Notes: generated by a model not told the origin, from the letters alone. A DNA stretch of 64,000 nt from Oscheius onirici (GCA_932521025.1 OW051469.1:4848398-4912397), one strand, 5' to 3'; numbered from the stretch's first letter, positions 43,536 to 55,652 are shown. Translations and numbers: made by a program.

Positions 43536-46500
43536 ATGTTCGGAAATTTCTTTAATCAATTAACTGGTGGAAACCAGCAAGATGGTCAGAATACTGGCCA
43601 GCAGCCACCGCAGGGTGAAGGTACTGATCCGCCAAAGGTGCCGGGACAGCAGCAGCAAGGTATGAATTGTTTCAGACAGAAAGGCAGGGTAGGCAGGCAA
43701 ATAGTTATTGTTCTACCAATGTTAATTCGATTAGGGTTCAATTTGTTTTTTCTCGCATCATCTTGTTACTGCAAGTACATTTCCAAAATGCGATTTTACG
43801 AATGATAAAGAAACAGACGAGACGAGTAATTGTTTTCTGTTTTGTCAAACATGTGTTTCTTGTTACGATTTTATCTCTCCTTTGCTATCTCTGGCCCTCT
43901 AGTAAACAAGCCTTCAGGTAGTGGAAGCGACTTCTTCTCCGGTCTGTTGAATGCAGCCCAAGAGGTCGGAAAAGCTATTGGGGAAAAGACACATGAAGGA
44001 GCTGGAGCTGTGAAAAGTGGTGCCACTACCGTTGCCGATACCACTAAGAGCACGGCTGAGGGGGCTGGAAGACTGACCAAAGAGGAGATGGAAAAGATTG
44101 CCTCTGGAATCAGTGACCTAGTTGGCAAAGCCGCCGGAGCTTTCTCACAGAAAAAGGAAGGTCCAGTAGAGGTTGAAGAACAGAGTATGGTTCATACGTT
44201 TCCATAGAAATTCATTTTCAGTCACTGCAGTAGATTCACAGGGCGGAAAAGTACAGATCTCCAGCGTATCTGATGGATCAACAACCGCCACAACTGTTAC
44301 CCAAAAGCCAGGTACTTAATTGTAACACTTTTTGGAGCTCAGAAAACTTGAATCTGTTTTGTAGACGAATTTAAGACAGTCTTTTAGAAGGAAGAGACTT
44401 CTTTTCTGGTCTAATGGACGCTGCCAAGCAAGTTGGTCATGCTATCAGTGAGAAGACCCAAGAAGGAGCAGGAGCAGTCAAGAGTGGAGCCCAGAACGTT
44501 GGTAAGTCTTTACTTGGAACTACGTTACGGTAGTAATTTCTGAGCCGAAAATCTCGGTCTTGGCCCTTTTCACATGCTCATAAATCATCGGATCCCGTGC
44601 CCAGCTGCTGACATTTTGTTGATCAAAAACTCGAACGGGGGAGGTATTGAGAGAGAGAGGCTAACAGATGACTTTCAGCTGAGACGACTAAGTCGACCGC
44701 CGAGGGAGGTACCCAGATGACCAAAGAGAATCTGGACAAGATCACTTCAGGAATTGGAGATCTGAGTAAGATGATGAGGGTTTTCGAAAATTAAAAAATT
44801 TAGTCGGAAAAGCAGCTGGAGCTCTGAATATCGGCGAGAAGAAGGAAACTACTTCGCCGAAGCCAGAACACGATTTTGGTGTCAGTAAGCCGGAAATTGA
44901 CGATGTTGAAGGAGAAAGTGAGTGAAAGTGAGACAGAGAAAAGCTATTACTTTCAGTCGGAAAAGTGATCACAGGCGGCTATACCGCCGACAATGCTCCG
45001 AGTAAGTAACAGTGTCCATCTCACTGACCTCTGTGACATTCCTAACCATGTCTGGTTTTCTCTCTATCAGCATGTCAGTAGTCCATAATAAAGATGCAGT
45101 GTAGCGCCAAACCTTTCACCTTTGTTCATTTCAGAAGAGGAAGGATTCTTCTCCTCTACCTACAATAAAAGCAAAGAAATGGCTTCAGGAGCTTATGATA
45201 CTGTCAAAGAGGGGACCGAGGCCGGATACGAAAAGACCAAAAAGGGAATGAGCTCTGTTCGGGAAGGAGCACAGAGTCTGGGAGAGTCGGCGATGGATAC
45301 TGTAGCCTCTGGCTATGAGAAGACAAAGGGAGCAGCTTCTAGCGTCTACGATACAGTCAAGGAAGGAGCTCAGTCTGGATATGAGAAGACCAAAGAAGGG
45401 ACCAGTTCTCTCGGAGAGTCGGCTAAAGATACAACTGTATCTGGTTATGAGACTGTCAAGGAAAAAGCACAAAATCTTGGAGAGACAGTCAAAGATACTG
45501 TAGTTTCCGGATACGATAAGACTAAAGAAGCAGCTACTGGTGCCTATGAGACTGTCAAGGAGGGAGTCCAGTACGGGATCGACAAGACCAAAGAGGGAGC
45601 GACATTTGCTCTGGAAGGAGCACAGAATGTTGGACAGTCAGCAAAAGATACTGTGTCCACTGGATATGAGAAGACCAAAGAAGGACTCAGTTCCCTTGGA
45701 GAGTCGGCTAAATACACGGCTACATCCGGCTACGAAACTATCAAGAAAGGAGTTCAATCTGGATACGAAAAGACTCGAGAAGGAATCAATTCTGTTAAAG
45801 AAGGAGCCGAGAATCTTGGAGAGTCTACAAAAGATGCTGTAGCGTCTGGCTATGAGAAAACCAAAGAAGGAATCAGTTCAGCTGGACAAGCAGTTCAGGG
45901 CACCGCCAGTTCTGCCTCTGATACTCTTCAAAAAGGAGCCGATTCAACTGTTGAAGGAGCCAAAACTTTCGGTGTCATGGTGAAAGACGGAGCTCAGACT
46001 GTATTCGAATCAGCCAAGGAATTCGGCTCTGCTGGTATCGAAGCTGCCAAGGAGCCTTTCAAAAGAACTGGAAAAGAGGACCCAGAACCTGATACTGTCC
46101 ATCATACTGTAGATGAGGCTTTCATAAAAGCTGGAGACTTTGGAGGCTCAGTCAAGGACGAGCATCATTTAGTTGTTGACTCGCCCAAGGACAAGACCAG
46201 CTTTGCTATTGGGACGACTCACGACGCTTTTGAGAGGCAAGAAGTAGTTGAGCATGCCACGCACAGAGGAGAGGGAGAAGCCAGTCTTCTGAGAGAAACA
46301 GCACGAGCCGTCGTCGACTCTATGCAAGAACTCATTGAAGCTGTGCAGGACACGGCTACTTCCGCTGTCGAGGTCGTCCGAAAGAAATCTCATGATGCCG
46401 TAGATAAGGCCAAGGAACTGGAAGAAACGGCCAAAGAGCATCTCTCCGAGACCATGGGAACCATTTCAGTTGTTACTGAAGACGGAATGGAGGACATGGG

Positions 46501-47917
46501 AAGTTTTGACGGGAAGATGACTCCCAAGACAGGTCAGTGGCTTCTGGGAATAAGTAGTAGCACAATCACAAAGCTTATTTTTAACATTTCAAGTAAAAGA
46601 CAGACAGTTTTTTAAAATTAATAAAAACTATTTTTCAGAAGACACTCCCCCAGTCTTGGAAGAAGCTCCCAGAAGTGAGTGAAGTCATATAGAGCCTAGC
46701 TTTTCTCGTATTACCCACTGGTCACACAGTACATGCTTGTAGCCACTGAATAAACCATGTCCTTTGTCTTTTGCACCTCTCTGGTCATTCTAGACAGTCT
46801 AACTGTCCCCTTTAGCTTTCTACAACGATTTCGAAGATGTGGCGGCTGAAGCAGCTGCATGCCGCCCACGAATGCACCGACGACAATCTGAGATGTCCGA
46901 CTGGGAAGAGGAGGTCATCAAGGAGGGAAATCTGTACGAGGACGAGGGTATAGAGGTCCCCGAGTCGAAAACATTGAATAATGTAGACGACGAAACCAAG
47001 GATCTGATCCATACTCTGATTGACGCTGTGAGGTCGAGAGCCGGAAGTGTCAGTGAATACATCCGATGGACTTCGGGAGAAGGACATCCAGTCGAAGAGA
47101 GCACGGGAGTCTTCTACGAGTCGGCTCTGGGAGTGGGAACGGCCTTCTTCCAAAGCGCTGCGACGTTTGTTGAAGCAGTCAAAGAGGGTACAGGAGCTGT
47201 GGTCGAGGGAGTCATTGTGGCCGCTAATGAGGTCTCCGAAGAAGCCATGTACGGACCAGATAGGGAGAGTCCGGAAAGAGAAAGAAGATCCAGATCACCG
47301 GCTCCTCAGGCACCGCGAGAGACAATGTCAGTTCCGAAGATTGTCCCGTCTCTAGAGGAGAAACTGGCAGTTCCGCCTTTGGATGAGAGTCAGAGAAGCG
47401 AGTCTGTTCGTCCTCACAAGGAGAACACGCCTCCTGGAAGACAGAAGATGGATAGTGAGAGTGAGCTGGACTATGAGTTTGTGAGGGAGAAGGAAGGACA
47501 TTCCAGACCGGGTAAGGAAAACACAAAGATTCTGAACTGAGATTTTTTCCAGAGAGTCAGATTTCCGATGCTTCGTGGACAGACTGTGAAATGAGATCCA
47601 GAACGGGCTCTACTACCAAACAACGGACTCTGCTAAAAATGCCTACTCCTGACTTCGAAATGATGGAAGAGGAAGGCACACGTGAGTTTCCATACTGTTT
47701 GAGTATAAACTCGCATTCTCAGTAGCCGCACCATCTACTCCCACGTCAACTCCCCAGCCTTCTAAAATGAGCAAGCCTGTTTTGGGACCAAATACTGTAG
47801 ATTTTAGAGATTCTCACGTTTTAACGAGTTCAGGTGATGAATGTACACATGGAAAAGTTGCCTGTAAAGTCAGAAGCAACAGCTCATTACTCCCAAGGGG
47901 TGTTTGAACAAGAATAA
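43536..47917 (+). CDS. large LEA-like amphipathic repeat protein
   Basis: Thirteen exons: 43536-43659, 43903-44184, 44222-44311, 44388-44501, 44679-44765, 44804-44917, 44957-45001, 45135-46532, 46639-46674, 46816-47511, 47553-47681, 47723-47796 and 47834-47917; 1,090 residues. All introns are phase 1 except the last (phase 0), so exons can be added or skipped without frame change. The N-terminus is Gln/Gly-rich. Exons 2 and 4 encode paired FFSGLLNAAQEVGKAI / FFSGLMDAAKQVGHAI modules. The large exon has tandem repeats of SGYEKTKEG, ETVKEGxQ and LGESAKDTV units typical of group 3 LEA and apolipoprotein-like amphipathic helices. The C-terminus is acidic. Likely cytosolic or secreted stress/desiccation or lipid-surface protein; no signal peptide. 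Confidence 0.72.
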
Positions 47918-48058
47918 CATGATTTTCTCTTGATTGTACATAAAGTTTTCTTTTCCTGACATTTTGCACTGTACAAACAAGAGTTCTAGAGAACTCCAAG
48001 TTAACTCGAAAAAACAGAAGTTAACAAAAAATAAACGTACACTCGATGAGATTGTTTA

Positions 48059-48778
48059 TTATCCCTTACTTTCCTGCGGTGTGGTGTAGGTTTTGGAGAA
48101 GTCGAAGAACTTGAAGATTGGATTCTGGACCTCGATCTTCTTCTCTCCAACGACCACGTGGAAGACAATCTGGGCCAGTTTGCAGATCAGAGTCACCAGA
48201 GCCACCCAATTGGCCATGATCCAGTTACTGGGCACGTCCAGTTCAATTCCGCCGGGAAGTCCAGTCGGCAGAACGGTCATCAGCTTGTGTTCCTTCTTCT
48301 GGACGTAGATGGTCACAGCCAGGATTACAGTAGTCAGCACAGCGACCAGAATCGATTCCAGATGGTGGGCGAGGGCGCCGAGCTTGCAGAATCGACGACG
48401 GAAGAACATGATCAGACAGCAGAGTCCGTTGACCACGAAGAAGGTGGCCAGGTGGAAGCTACTGTACTTTGGGAAACTGGTATTTCTGTCCAAGGCGGTC
48501 AGCTTCAGTTCCTGGCAGCTGACACTCTCCACGGCTCCGAGACGACGTTCCAGAACCTGTCGCATGTCCTCCTGACTCTTCTTGGAGCTGAAGAGACTCT
48601 GGGCCAGACGTCTGGCCGGTTCGGTAGAATTCAGCCCGCAGCTGTGGATGGCAGAGTCATGATGGCTGGTCAGACACTGGTAGGACGACTGCCAGAACAG
48701 GAAGTAGAGGGCGAGGAGACACAGTAGCAGTTCGGTCGAGTAGAACACGGTAGCCGAGGAACACAGCGAACGAGTCAT
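48059..48778 (-). CDS. four-pass membrane protein, unknown
   Basis: Single exon, 239 residues, ATG directly after a TTGCAG acceptor (leader intron 48814-48779 or trans-splice site). Hydrophobic segments: FYSTELLLCLLALYFLFW, FHLATFFVVNGLCCLIMFF, ILVAVLTTVILAVTIYV and WVALVTLICKLAQIVFHVVV. The loop between spans 1 and 2 has conserved-looking cysteines (YQCLTSHHDSAIHSCG, SCQEL). The layout resembles nematode claudin-like or tetraspan proteins, but no diagnostic motif was found. Codon use is GC-rich and biased, suggesting good expression. Confidence 0.65.
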   Translation of the reverse strand: MTRSLCSSATVFYSTELLLCLLALYFLFWQSSYQCLTSHHDSAIHSCGLNSTEPARRLAQSLFSSKKSQEDMRQVLERRLGAVESVSCQELKLTALDRNTSFPKYSSFHLATFFVVNGLCCLIMFFRRRFCKLGALAHHLESILVAVLTTVILAVTIYVQKKEHKLMTVLPTGLPGGIELDVPSNWIMANWVALVTLICKLAQIVFHVVVGEKKIEVQNPIFKFFDFSKTYTTPQESKG

Positions 48779-49233
48779 CTGCAAGAGTTTTTGGGGAGCA
48801 GAGAACACTAACCTTTGTCCACGGGCGAAGTCAGTTCAAATGGAGTCTATTCTTTGGCTCTAATTAGACAGTTTATATTTTTGCAAGTTGTGAAAAGTTT
48901 TTTATTTGATGTTTTGTTTGTAAGTAATAAAAAACTTTGACTTACTGTTCAAATTGTAAAGGTTGCTTTTGAAGGGTGATTTTAATTGCCACTTTGTTTT
49001 TTCCTAGGTTGGAGAAAAAAAGGTGTTTTTACACTGTCCAACTTTCCGACCCAATGTTTTTCTGGATACTATACTATTTATTCCTAACCAGCCGCCCACG
49101 GCGCTCAAGTACGTAGCAACGGCCGTCCAAATTTTGACACCGTCGCGCTTTAGATAGTTTAGATTCACCCAGACGCGTTCCCCTCAAAAACTATCTCGTT
49201 CGATAAAAGATTAATTCGACAATACTTGACATG

Positions 49234-49673
49234 TTACGCTAGTCTCGACAACTGTGCGGACACCACTACAGACAGACAGACAGACGGACACCATTGCACT
49301 TTAGTAAAGAAAGATCTGCTGTTTTCTTGGCCGTCTTTTGTCGTAATCCATGTAGTCAAAGAGCTGGTCAATCTGTCAGGTCGCATAGCCGTGATTTTAG
49401 CCCTTCTTAACCTAATCAGCAATCTTGAACTTTGATGATTGTCCTCACTCTTTGATTGGATCATCGATGGAGTCTGGTAATGTTCAGCATCCTTCTTTTC
49501 ATCTTCTTTCGCACAACTCCTAATTTGTCACCCTGCTCGGTCAAAATCCAGGACTCGCATCCATATGTAACCGCTGACGAAATACTTGTGCTAAATAGTC
49601 TCTTTCGTTTATCTATAGGAATAATCGAATCCGTAAGCCATCTGGAGCCATCTGGAGACTCCATGCTAGCCAC
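49234..49673 (-). mobile_element. non-LTR retrotransposon 3' fragment
   Basis: Minus-strand frames read SSAVTYGCESWILTEQ, KMKRRMLNI, then in another frame RLRRAKITAMRPDRLTSSL and TTWITTKDGQ, matching the YGCETW / MLRR / G-H-RR-D-RW / W..... C-terminal series of RTE-like reverse transcriptases. Frame-shifted and truncated. Confidence 0.6.
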
Positions 49674-49771
49674 CCTCTTCTGATAAATGGTTCGTTTTCC
49701 TTATGATGATTCAGGGGTAGTGATATTTGTATTCGTCGGGGAAATGAGAACTTTGGTCCTATTCAAAAGTT

Positions 49772-50870
49772 ATGACCTTTTTGATGTTTTTCACAAAGAA
49801 GAAGATCAAGTTGCCGACGGATCAGCTGCAGCCGACCAAGACAAGCTCTCTCGCTCTGGAGGCTTTCACTACGGCTCGTATTCTTCATAAGATTCTCGCA
49901 AAGATGCCTCTTCAGTCAATCTCCAAGTTCTTGAGAATGTCGAAGAAGATCTACAAGGCCGCTCGTCAGGTACCTAAGTTCACTTCGATGGATCTCTACG
50001 GCATGGACCTTTGGGGAGCCAGGATCTTCAAAAGGGAGAATGTAAGTTTTTCAAAGTCTTCGTCTCCCTCCGTCTTTTTATCTTCCCACCAATTGACTTT
50101 GTTTCAGGACAACTTCTACGTCTCCCTGGTCAAGAAAGAAAACAGCACGCCAGACCAAGTACCAGTCAACGACCTCCTCAAAGACAACTGGAAACTGGAC
50201 CAACTGCGCCTCACTGTCTTCTACGATGGCTGGTTGGAACATTCTGTTCAGTACACGGAAGGACTGCCCTTCCTCAAGCAGCTCTGTTCCGAGATCATTC
50301 TCGAAGTCGATGCCGAAGAAGTACAGTCGTCCAGTTGCTGACTACATTTCTCTGGCCGCGCCTCGGAATTCATCCTGGTTCCTGGAGCCTCCGTTCCCGA
50401 CAAGAAGTACGAAGAAATGCTGAACAGAGCCTCGAGAGTGGTCATTCACGTCACTGAGAAGCTCGGAAAAGTCTGAAGAATCTCTCTGCCGGTCCCTTCA
50501 CGAAGACGGATGTCATGAGATTTTTGAAGTTGTGGATCACGGAGCCGGAAGAGAATCTCATCGCCATTGGAACAGTCTACCACGAGTATTTCGTCAGAGG
50601 GATGTCTAAAGATGACTCTCGTCTGATCCAAGGACTATTCAGAGGAGAGCAAGGAGTCGAATACGAAACAGGTTAGTTCAGGGGGACAAATATTGTAGGA
50701 CAAGGCATAACTCTTACACTTTCCGATGGACAGATTGAGCAATGGACTCTCCTGCGTGGTGAGAAGAAGCTCATCGTATCGTACAACGCTGTAGAAGACG
50801 GAAAAAGCCTCGTCGAGGTCTGGCTGGAAACTCAGGAGACGCTCATCTGTGGACCAGAAGAAGCAGATTC
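49772..50870 (+). pseudogene. F-box-like protein gene, frame-shifted
   Basis: Exon 1 (49772-50041) has an F-box-like helix pair (ARILHKILAKMPLQSISKFLRMSKKIYKAAR). Exon 2 starts at 50108 (NFYVSLVKKENSTP ... LRLTVFYDGW) and hits a stop near 50340. Coding sequence continues in a second frame (ASEFILVPGASVPDKKYEEM) and a third after 50470 (LKNLSAGPFTKTDVMRFLKLWI...). A further exon follows (GITLTLSDGQIEQWTLLRG). Worm F-box proteins with a C-terminal FTH-like domain have this order. Two frameshifts make it a likely pseudogene. Its tail runs without a gap into the next F-box ORF. Confidence 0.5.
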
Positions 50871-51796
50871 TCTTGATGAAGGACGTCTTCCAAATGATTC
50901 TCAAGAACTGTGACATGACGACGATTTGCAACCTGAACCTGATGTCCAAGGCGATTCACGAGAGAGTCATCGGAATGACGAAGACGGGCCATCACGGGGT
51001 CGAGTACAAGTATGAATTCGCTCCGAACTTTGTGAGTTTATCTGTCACTCTATTTTCTAGTAGTTTTAACAATTTGAGTTTTCAGATGGGATCTTATCAG
51101 ATCACGACGAAACACGGCGACCATTATGCTGGGGCAATCACCATCCTGATGAACTACGTGACCAAGAACAAATTCAAGCTGCCTATTCTTCACACTACTC
51201 CTTTTCTCATTTCGTCAGGCAATACGGCGACAGCTTCCTGAAAAGGACCAAGACGTGATCCATGGTCTGTCGGACAAGCTCTACCTCAAGATACACGGCT
51301 TCTACATGGAGACTTGATGTCCGAAGCTTCGTGTGGATTTCGGCTTATTTGAGGATTTCGTCAGGCACTACGGCAACAGGTTCCTGGACGAGCTTGAAAA
51401 GGACCGAGACGTGTTCTATGGTCTGTCGGACAAGAGGCGTATCGAGATTGATGAGTCTGCCAAACGCACACATCATCAGAAAGACGACGCACGTCAAGAA
51501 CCTCCTGAGAGCTTGGGAGAGGATGCCGAAAAGGAAGATTCGTCTTCAGAAGCAAACGTACATTGTTGAGGGCCGCTGGTATCGAGAAGTCCCGCTGACT
51601 GTTCCGATTTTGTGACTGGTTAGTTCATTTTCATTGGATAGAGACAGATAGAAAGAAACAGTCTCGAATGGTTCATTTTGTAGATGGCCCCGTGTCGAGC
51701 TGGAAGGTTGGATTAAAGAAGATCCACGTGACTCATGAATGGAAGAGGGAGGACAACAATATCTGGCGCGAGTTCACCGTCGAGAACATCGCTTAG
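50849..51796 (+). pseudogene. second F-box-like gene, internally duplicated and frame-shifted
   Basis: Starts MDQKKQILLMKDVFQMILKNCDMTTICNLNLMSKAIHERV, a good F-box. Exon 2 (from 51087) reads MGSYQITTKHGDHY... and stops. A segment of about 130 bases then occurs twice in diverged form (FVRQYGDSFLKR near 51212-51300; FVRHYGNRFLDELEKDRDVFYGLSDK near 51354-51435). The last exon (51684-51796) reads GPVSSWKVGLKKIHVTHEWKR and ends at TAG. The pieces lie in different frames; inactive or mis-sequenced. Confidence 0.45.
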
Positions 51797-51936
51797 AATC
51801 TGATCTGAAACGTACTGAGAATAAATTGTGTGTTTTCTGCTGTCTTTCCCATTCTAGTTCATTTTCGTCTACCTTAACCACCGACTGGATTTTGGGTCAC
51901 TGGGCCAGAAGACTGTACATTTGGCGTGCTTAAATT

Positions 51937-51952
51937 GGGGGGGGGGGGGGGG
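51937..51952 (+). repeat. mono-G tract (G16)
   Basis: Sixteen consecutive G, the same length as the tract at 13590-13605. It lies 56 bases left of a foldback element's target duplication. Candidate G-quadruplex site. Confidence 0.9.
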
Positions 51953-52007
51953 ACTCCAACCTTAGTAACTGGAAAAGATTGAAGAGAATATTTATGCAAC
52001 ACAAAAA

Positions 52008-52681
52008 GGGGCGTAAACTATTAGTCCGAATTTTACGCGGACTAAAAGTTGCAGTTGCATGCGCGGACTAATACTTGCAGTATGTTTGCAAACAATACAC
52101 AGGGGTAAAAATTACATCAGTATGCTTCTAGTGATAGCCTAAGCATTTAACAGGGGTTATCACTCTCGCTGTGGGCTTTCAGTTGGGTCGGAGATGTCAT
52201 AACTTTCTGGCGATTAGTCTGCTTCTAGTGATAGCCTAAACATTTACAAAGGGTTCAAGTTAAAGGATTCGTAAAGAACGGTTTCTGTTGAAATGAACTG
52301 AAACTCGTTTGTGATTGATGGGGCTCGTTTATTCTTCCGCTGAAGAATAACCAAGTTTGATTTATGCAACAAGGAAGGAAAGTTATGACTTCTACAGGCC
52401 AGCTGAGTATGCACAGCAAGAGTGATAAACCTTCTTTAAGGCTTACAAGCCTTAAAGAAGGGTTATCACTGTTAGGCTATCACTAGAAGCAGACTGATTG
52501 CCAGAAAGTTATGACATCTCCGACCCAACTGAAAGCGCACAGCGAGAGTGATAACCCCTGTTAAATGCTTAGGCCACTAAAAGCACACTGATGATATTTT
52601 TTTATCCTATCTATTGTTTGCAAACAATCCGCGCCTGCAACTATTAGTCCGCGAAAAATTCGGACTAATAGTTTACGCCCC
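52008..52681. mobile_element. Mutator-like foldback MITE with 9-base target duplication
   Basis: The 674-base element begins GGGGCGTAAACTATTAGTCC and ends with the inverse. It is flanked on both sides by ACACAAAAA (51999-52007 and 52682-52690), a perfect 9-base duplication, the size typical of Mutator-like (MULE) transposons. The inside is a near-complete palindrome around 52445 (CCTTCTTTAAGGC ... GCCTTAAAGAAGG). No transposase; mobilised in trans if at all. Confidence 0.85.
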
Positions 52682-52733
52682 ACACAAAAAGCATTGACCA
52701 GCAAGTGTTTCCACTGACAATGAGAAAATTCAC

Positions 52734-53293
52734 CTAGAATACACTTAGGAGATGGCAATCTTGTCCAGTTTGTGTCTCAGGAGTACAGAGCCAATGATAA
52801 AAGTCCGGTCCGTAGTTGTCAATCTTGCTTTCGTGAAGAAAGATCTTCACAGCGTGAATGTCGACACTGAACAGCATCTTTGTCTCTCCCAATTCGAAGC
52901 TGACCCGGCAATTTTCGTAGGAAAGTCGGAACTCGAATTTCAAGAAAGTGTGCTCACTCTGTGGAGTCTTGCCCCGGCAGCTCGATGAAGACCATTGATT
53001 GAACAGTGGTGAATTGGTTGGGAATGGCAGCGAGCGTCTTTATACGCTTGCGGTCAATAGCTCCAACATTCTTGACCTGGCTGAGTGCAATCTCTGCCTT
53101 GTCCATGTACATCAGGATCCTGAGCAGTTTGATGAAAAAAATAGAGAGACAAAAAAACTTACGTTTTGAACTTCTGCTCCGTCGTGAGGTACTTGTGCCT
53201 ACCTTCCAGAGCATGAAGAATAGCCACGAAATTGAATCGGTAAAAATGGTTCTTGACCGGCCCGAGGGCGGCGGTTCGCAGATTTTTCAGCAT
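52734..53293 (-). pseudogene. unrecognised protein gene with a frame break
   Basis: Starts at ATG 53293 (MLKNLRTAALGPVKNHFYRF), splices over an intron ending GCTCAG to ILMYMDKAEIALSQVKNVGA..., and stops at 52954 after GQDSTE. Protein-like sequence resumes in another frame (FLKFEFRLSYENCRVSFELGE ... YGPDFYHWLC) to 52734. Either an unseen intron or a frameshift separates the two. No domain recognised; it could belong to the nearby F-box-like set. Confidence 0.35.
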
Positions 53294-53548
53294 GATCTGA
53301 AGGGAGAAGACCGGCGAAATCGATGAGATTGGGCGGTGATTGCCAATTGAGCTTGACGACTGTTATAACAGAAATGATTATTCAGTGTTTATTGCAACTG
53401 ACGTTTGTGAAAATGCAGAGAGCTAATGACTCGCAGGCTGATGACTCTTATTGACCTTTGGGTGTATGTCTGGATGTGCAAGCTTTTTGCTGAGTGCACC
53501 TGTCACTGTCTCTCACCAGAAAAAATCGTCAAAAAACAGAAAATTTAT

Positions 53549-55112
53549 TTATTCGTTTTGGTGCTTAAGCCGAACATTTCTCTCATGATAGTAGACCGTA
53601 TCTTCCAGAATTCCCTCCATCTTCTCCGATAGATCCGCTTTTACCTGAACCTGAGTTTGCAATCAAAGTCTCTAAACTGACCTTTCTTTTCGTCTCTTCG
53701 TCAAAACTGTTCTCATTTTTGGCAAAGCTCAGCGGAATAGCAAAGGCGAGTCTGACCATTGGATAATACCGACGAATGTTCTCGTGCAGTTGTTCCAGAC
53801 CGTAAGGAGGAGTCGCGTCTCCTATCATCGACATAAATGCTTTGTAAAAGAACTCGATCAATTCATCCCAATGTTCTTTCCGGTCTTTGTTAGAGAGAAA
53901 CGTGGAGATGACTCTCATCACATCTCCTCCCGGCATACCGAGGTACGAAGTCTGAAAGTAAGAAAGTGTCGTTATGTCTGTTTCTCTTAACCCTCTCTTT
54001 TCATACCTGAAAATCCAGTATACAAACGAGCTCCAGTCCTTTATCAGTCTTCTTCCAAAGGAAATTGGTGGACCAGGCATCTCCATGGACCAGAACCGGA
54101 GAAATCCCTAAACTCGGTCATTCTAAAGACTGTTCTACTCTTTTACCCAGCTCTTTTCCCATATTGGTATAAGAAAAGTCCAGATCGTAGATGTCTGGTA
54201 AGATCCTAACATATTCCCTACTTTTCTCCCAGAGCGGCGTACCTCGGACAAAATCATTAAAATTTCTACTCGAGACTGTGCTTTTTGATTTCGTTGTCTA
54301 AAAAGTGCTCTAGAAAAAAGAAAAAATCTCACGTTTGTATTTTTGACTTGTGAAAAGATGTCGTACAGTGGATTGTAGCTAAGCGCCTCTTTTTCTTCGT
54401 CTGTGAATTTTAAAGAGACGGCTTGAAGAGCTGCGATGACTCGAAGAGCCTGCAATTCATATTTGACTAGATTCAGAACAAAACAAACCTGCTTAACCTC
54501 ATCTACTGTCAAATTGTCCCAAATGTTAAGAGTAACAGCCTCAATATGCTCTATAAGAATATACCCGGTGTGAGTATTCTCTTCCGAATAGTGGATGGTG
54601 GCATATATCTGAACAGAAGAAACTCTCCCAGAAGAAGTAAATGACTCACTTTTGGAATTATGATATCGTCGTTTTTGTACTTTGTGAGCAGATTGTATGT
54701 TGTACATTCCACATTGTGAATCTAAAAGATACACTGAACATCATTGGATCTGTGTGAGCTCTTACCTTCCGTGTAGTTGCGGCATAATCCGTGTCCTTCC
54801 CAGAGTCGTCTTTTGGAATCAGACAGATCTAAAACATTGTATTTCTATACTTAAATTTGTCTAAAGTTTACCTTAGCCAAGAATGTTTTTGGCTGGATGG
54901 CCCAGTCGGGATCAATCAAACACGATCGGGCTACATTTCCCTGAAAACTATGGAGATCCAGGAGTTTCCGAAATTTGATTACCTACCTTGCCTTCTCCGA
55001 TATTCTCGACCGACCTTTTTGAACCAAAAGCTGCTTCTTTTCCAAAGACTTCCAGACATTTTTGTTGTAGATCCAGCCACGTCAAATCAGTATCGAGAAT
55101 AGTACTATCCAT
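53549..55112 (-). CDS. CHK kinase-like protein (EcKinase/DUF1679 type)
   Basis: About eleven exons from ATG 55112 to TAA 53549. Features in order: LQQKCLEVFG..., NVARSCLIDPDW, FLAKICLIPK, a repeated-exon middle (ECTTYNLLTKY; GYILIEHIEAV), then the kinase-like catalytic block VLVHGDAWSTNFLWKK and ELVCILDFQ, then GMPGGDVMRVISTFLS, and a C-terminal helix ending RLKHQNE. HGD...N and the D of LDFQ are the phosphotransferase residues of aminoglycoside/choline-kinase-like folds. Worm members are numerous and probably phosphorylate small toxic or steroid-like molecules. All splice joins I checked are in frame. Confidence 0.8.
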
Positions 55113-55652
55113 GCAGGGTAGCGAAGCTGGAAAGGGCAAACGTAATCCGACAGAAAGAGGATTATCGGAAGAAGGGTGTGAGAATAAAATCCAGACTGCG
55201 AATGTAGTTGATTGCTGGTGATTGACTGGAGAAACAAGGCCCCTGGAATCGAAAACAAGACTGGTCAAAACGAATGACCTCTTTGTTGTTCTTTCGTTAG
55301 GGGCGGCGACCCAGGTGTAGAACATATGTATTTGATTTAATATTATCGATTTCTTTCTATCTTATCATATGGGGCAAAACTTTTGAAAGATTAAAGTTAT
55401 TCATCCGGAAACAACATTCTCTTCCACACCTCTCAGGAGGGATCTTCTAATTCCGACATGAACCGAAAACGAGAACCGACTTCTAGACTCATCCAGCCTC
55501 CTGATGTTTCTTTATTTGTACTTCTGCCTTGTCGTGGTTAGAATAAAAGCTTTCCTAATTCAAATGTTAGGAACTCCAATTACAAAACTTTCGTAACTTC
55601 GAATAGAAATTTTTTTATTAATTACACGAAAAAACACTTTCGCCTAGTTACA
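55113..55652. other. intergenic between CHK-like gene and sideroflexin
   Basis: No gene supported. AT-rich with short open frames; the sideroflexin start at 55653 follows an A/T-rich stretch without an obvious TATA box. Confidence 0.4.

Noticed and set aside
46169-46441. Minus-strand frame inside the LEA-like gene
   Set aside because: Shadow of repeated sense codons; no start context or introns.
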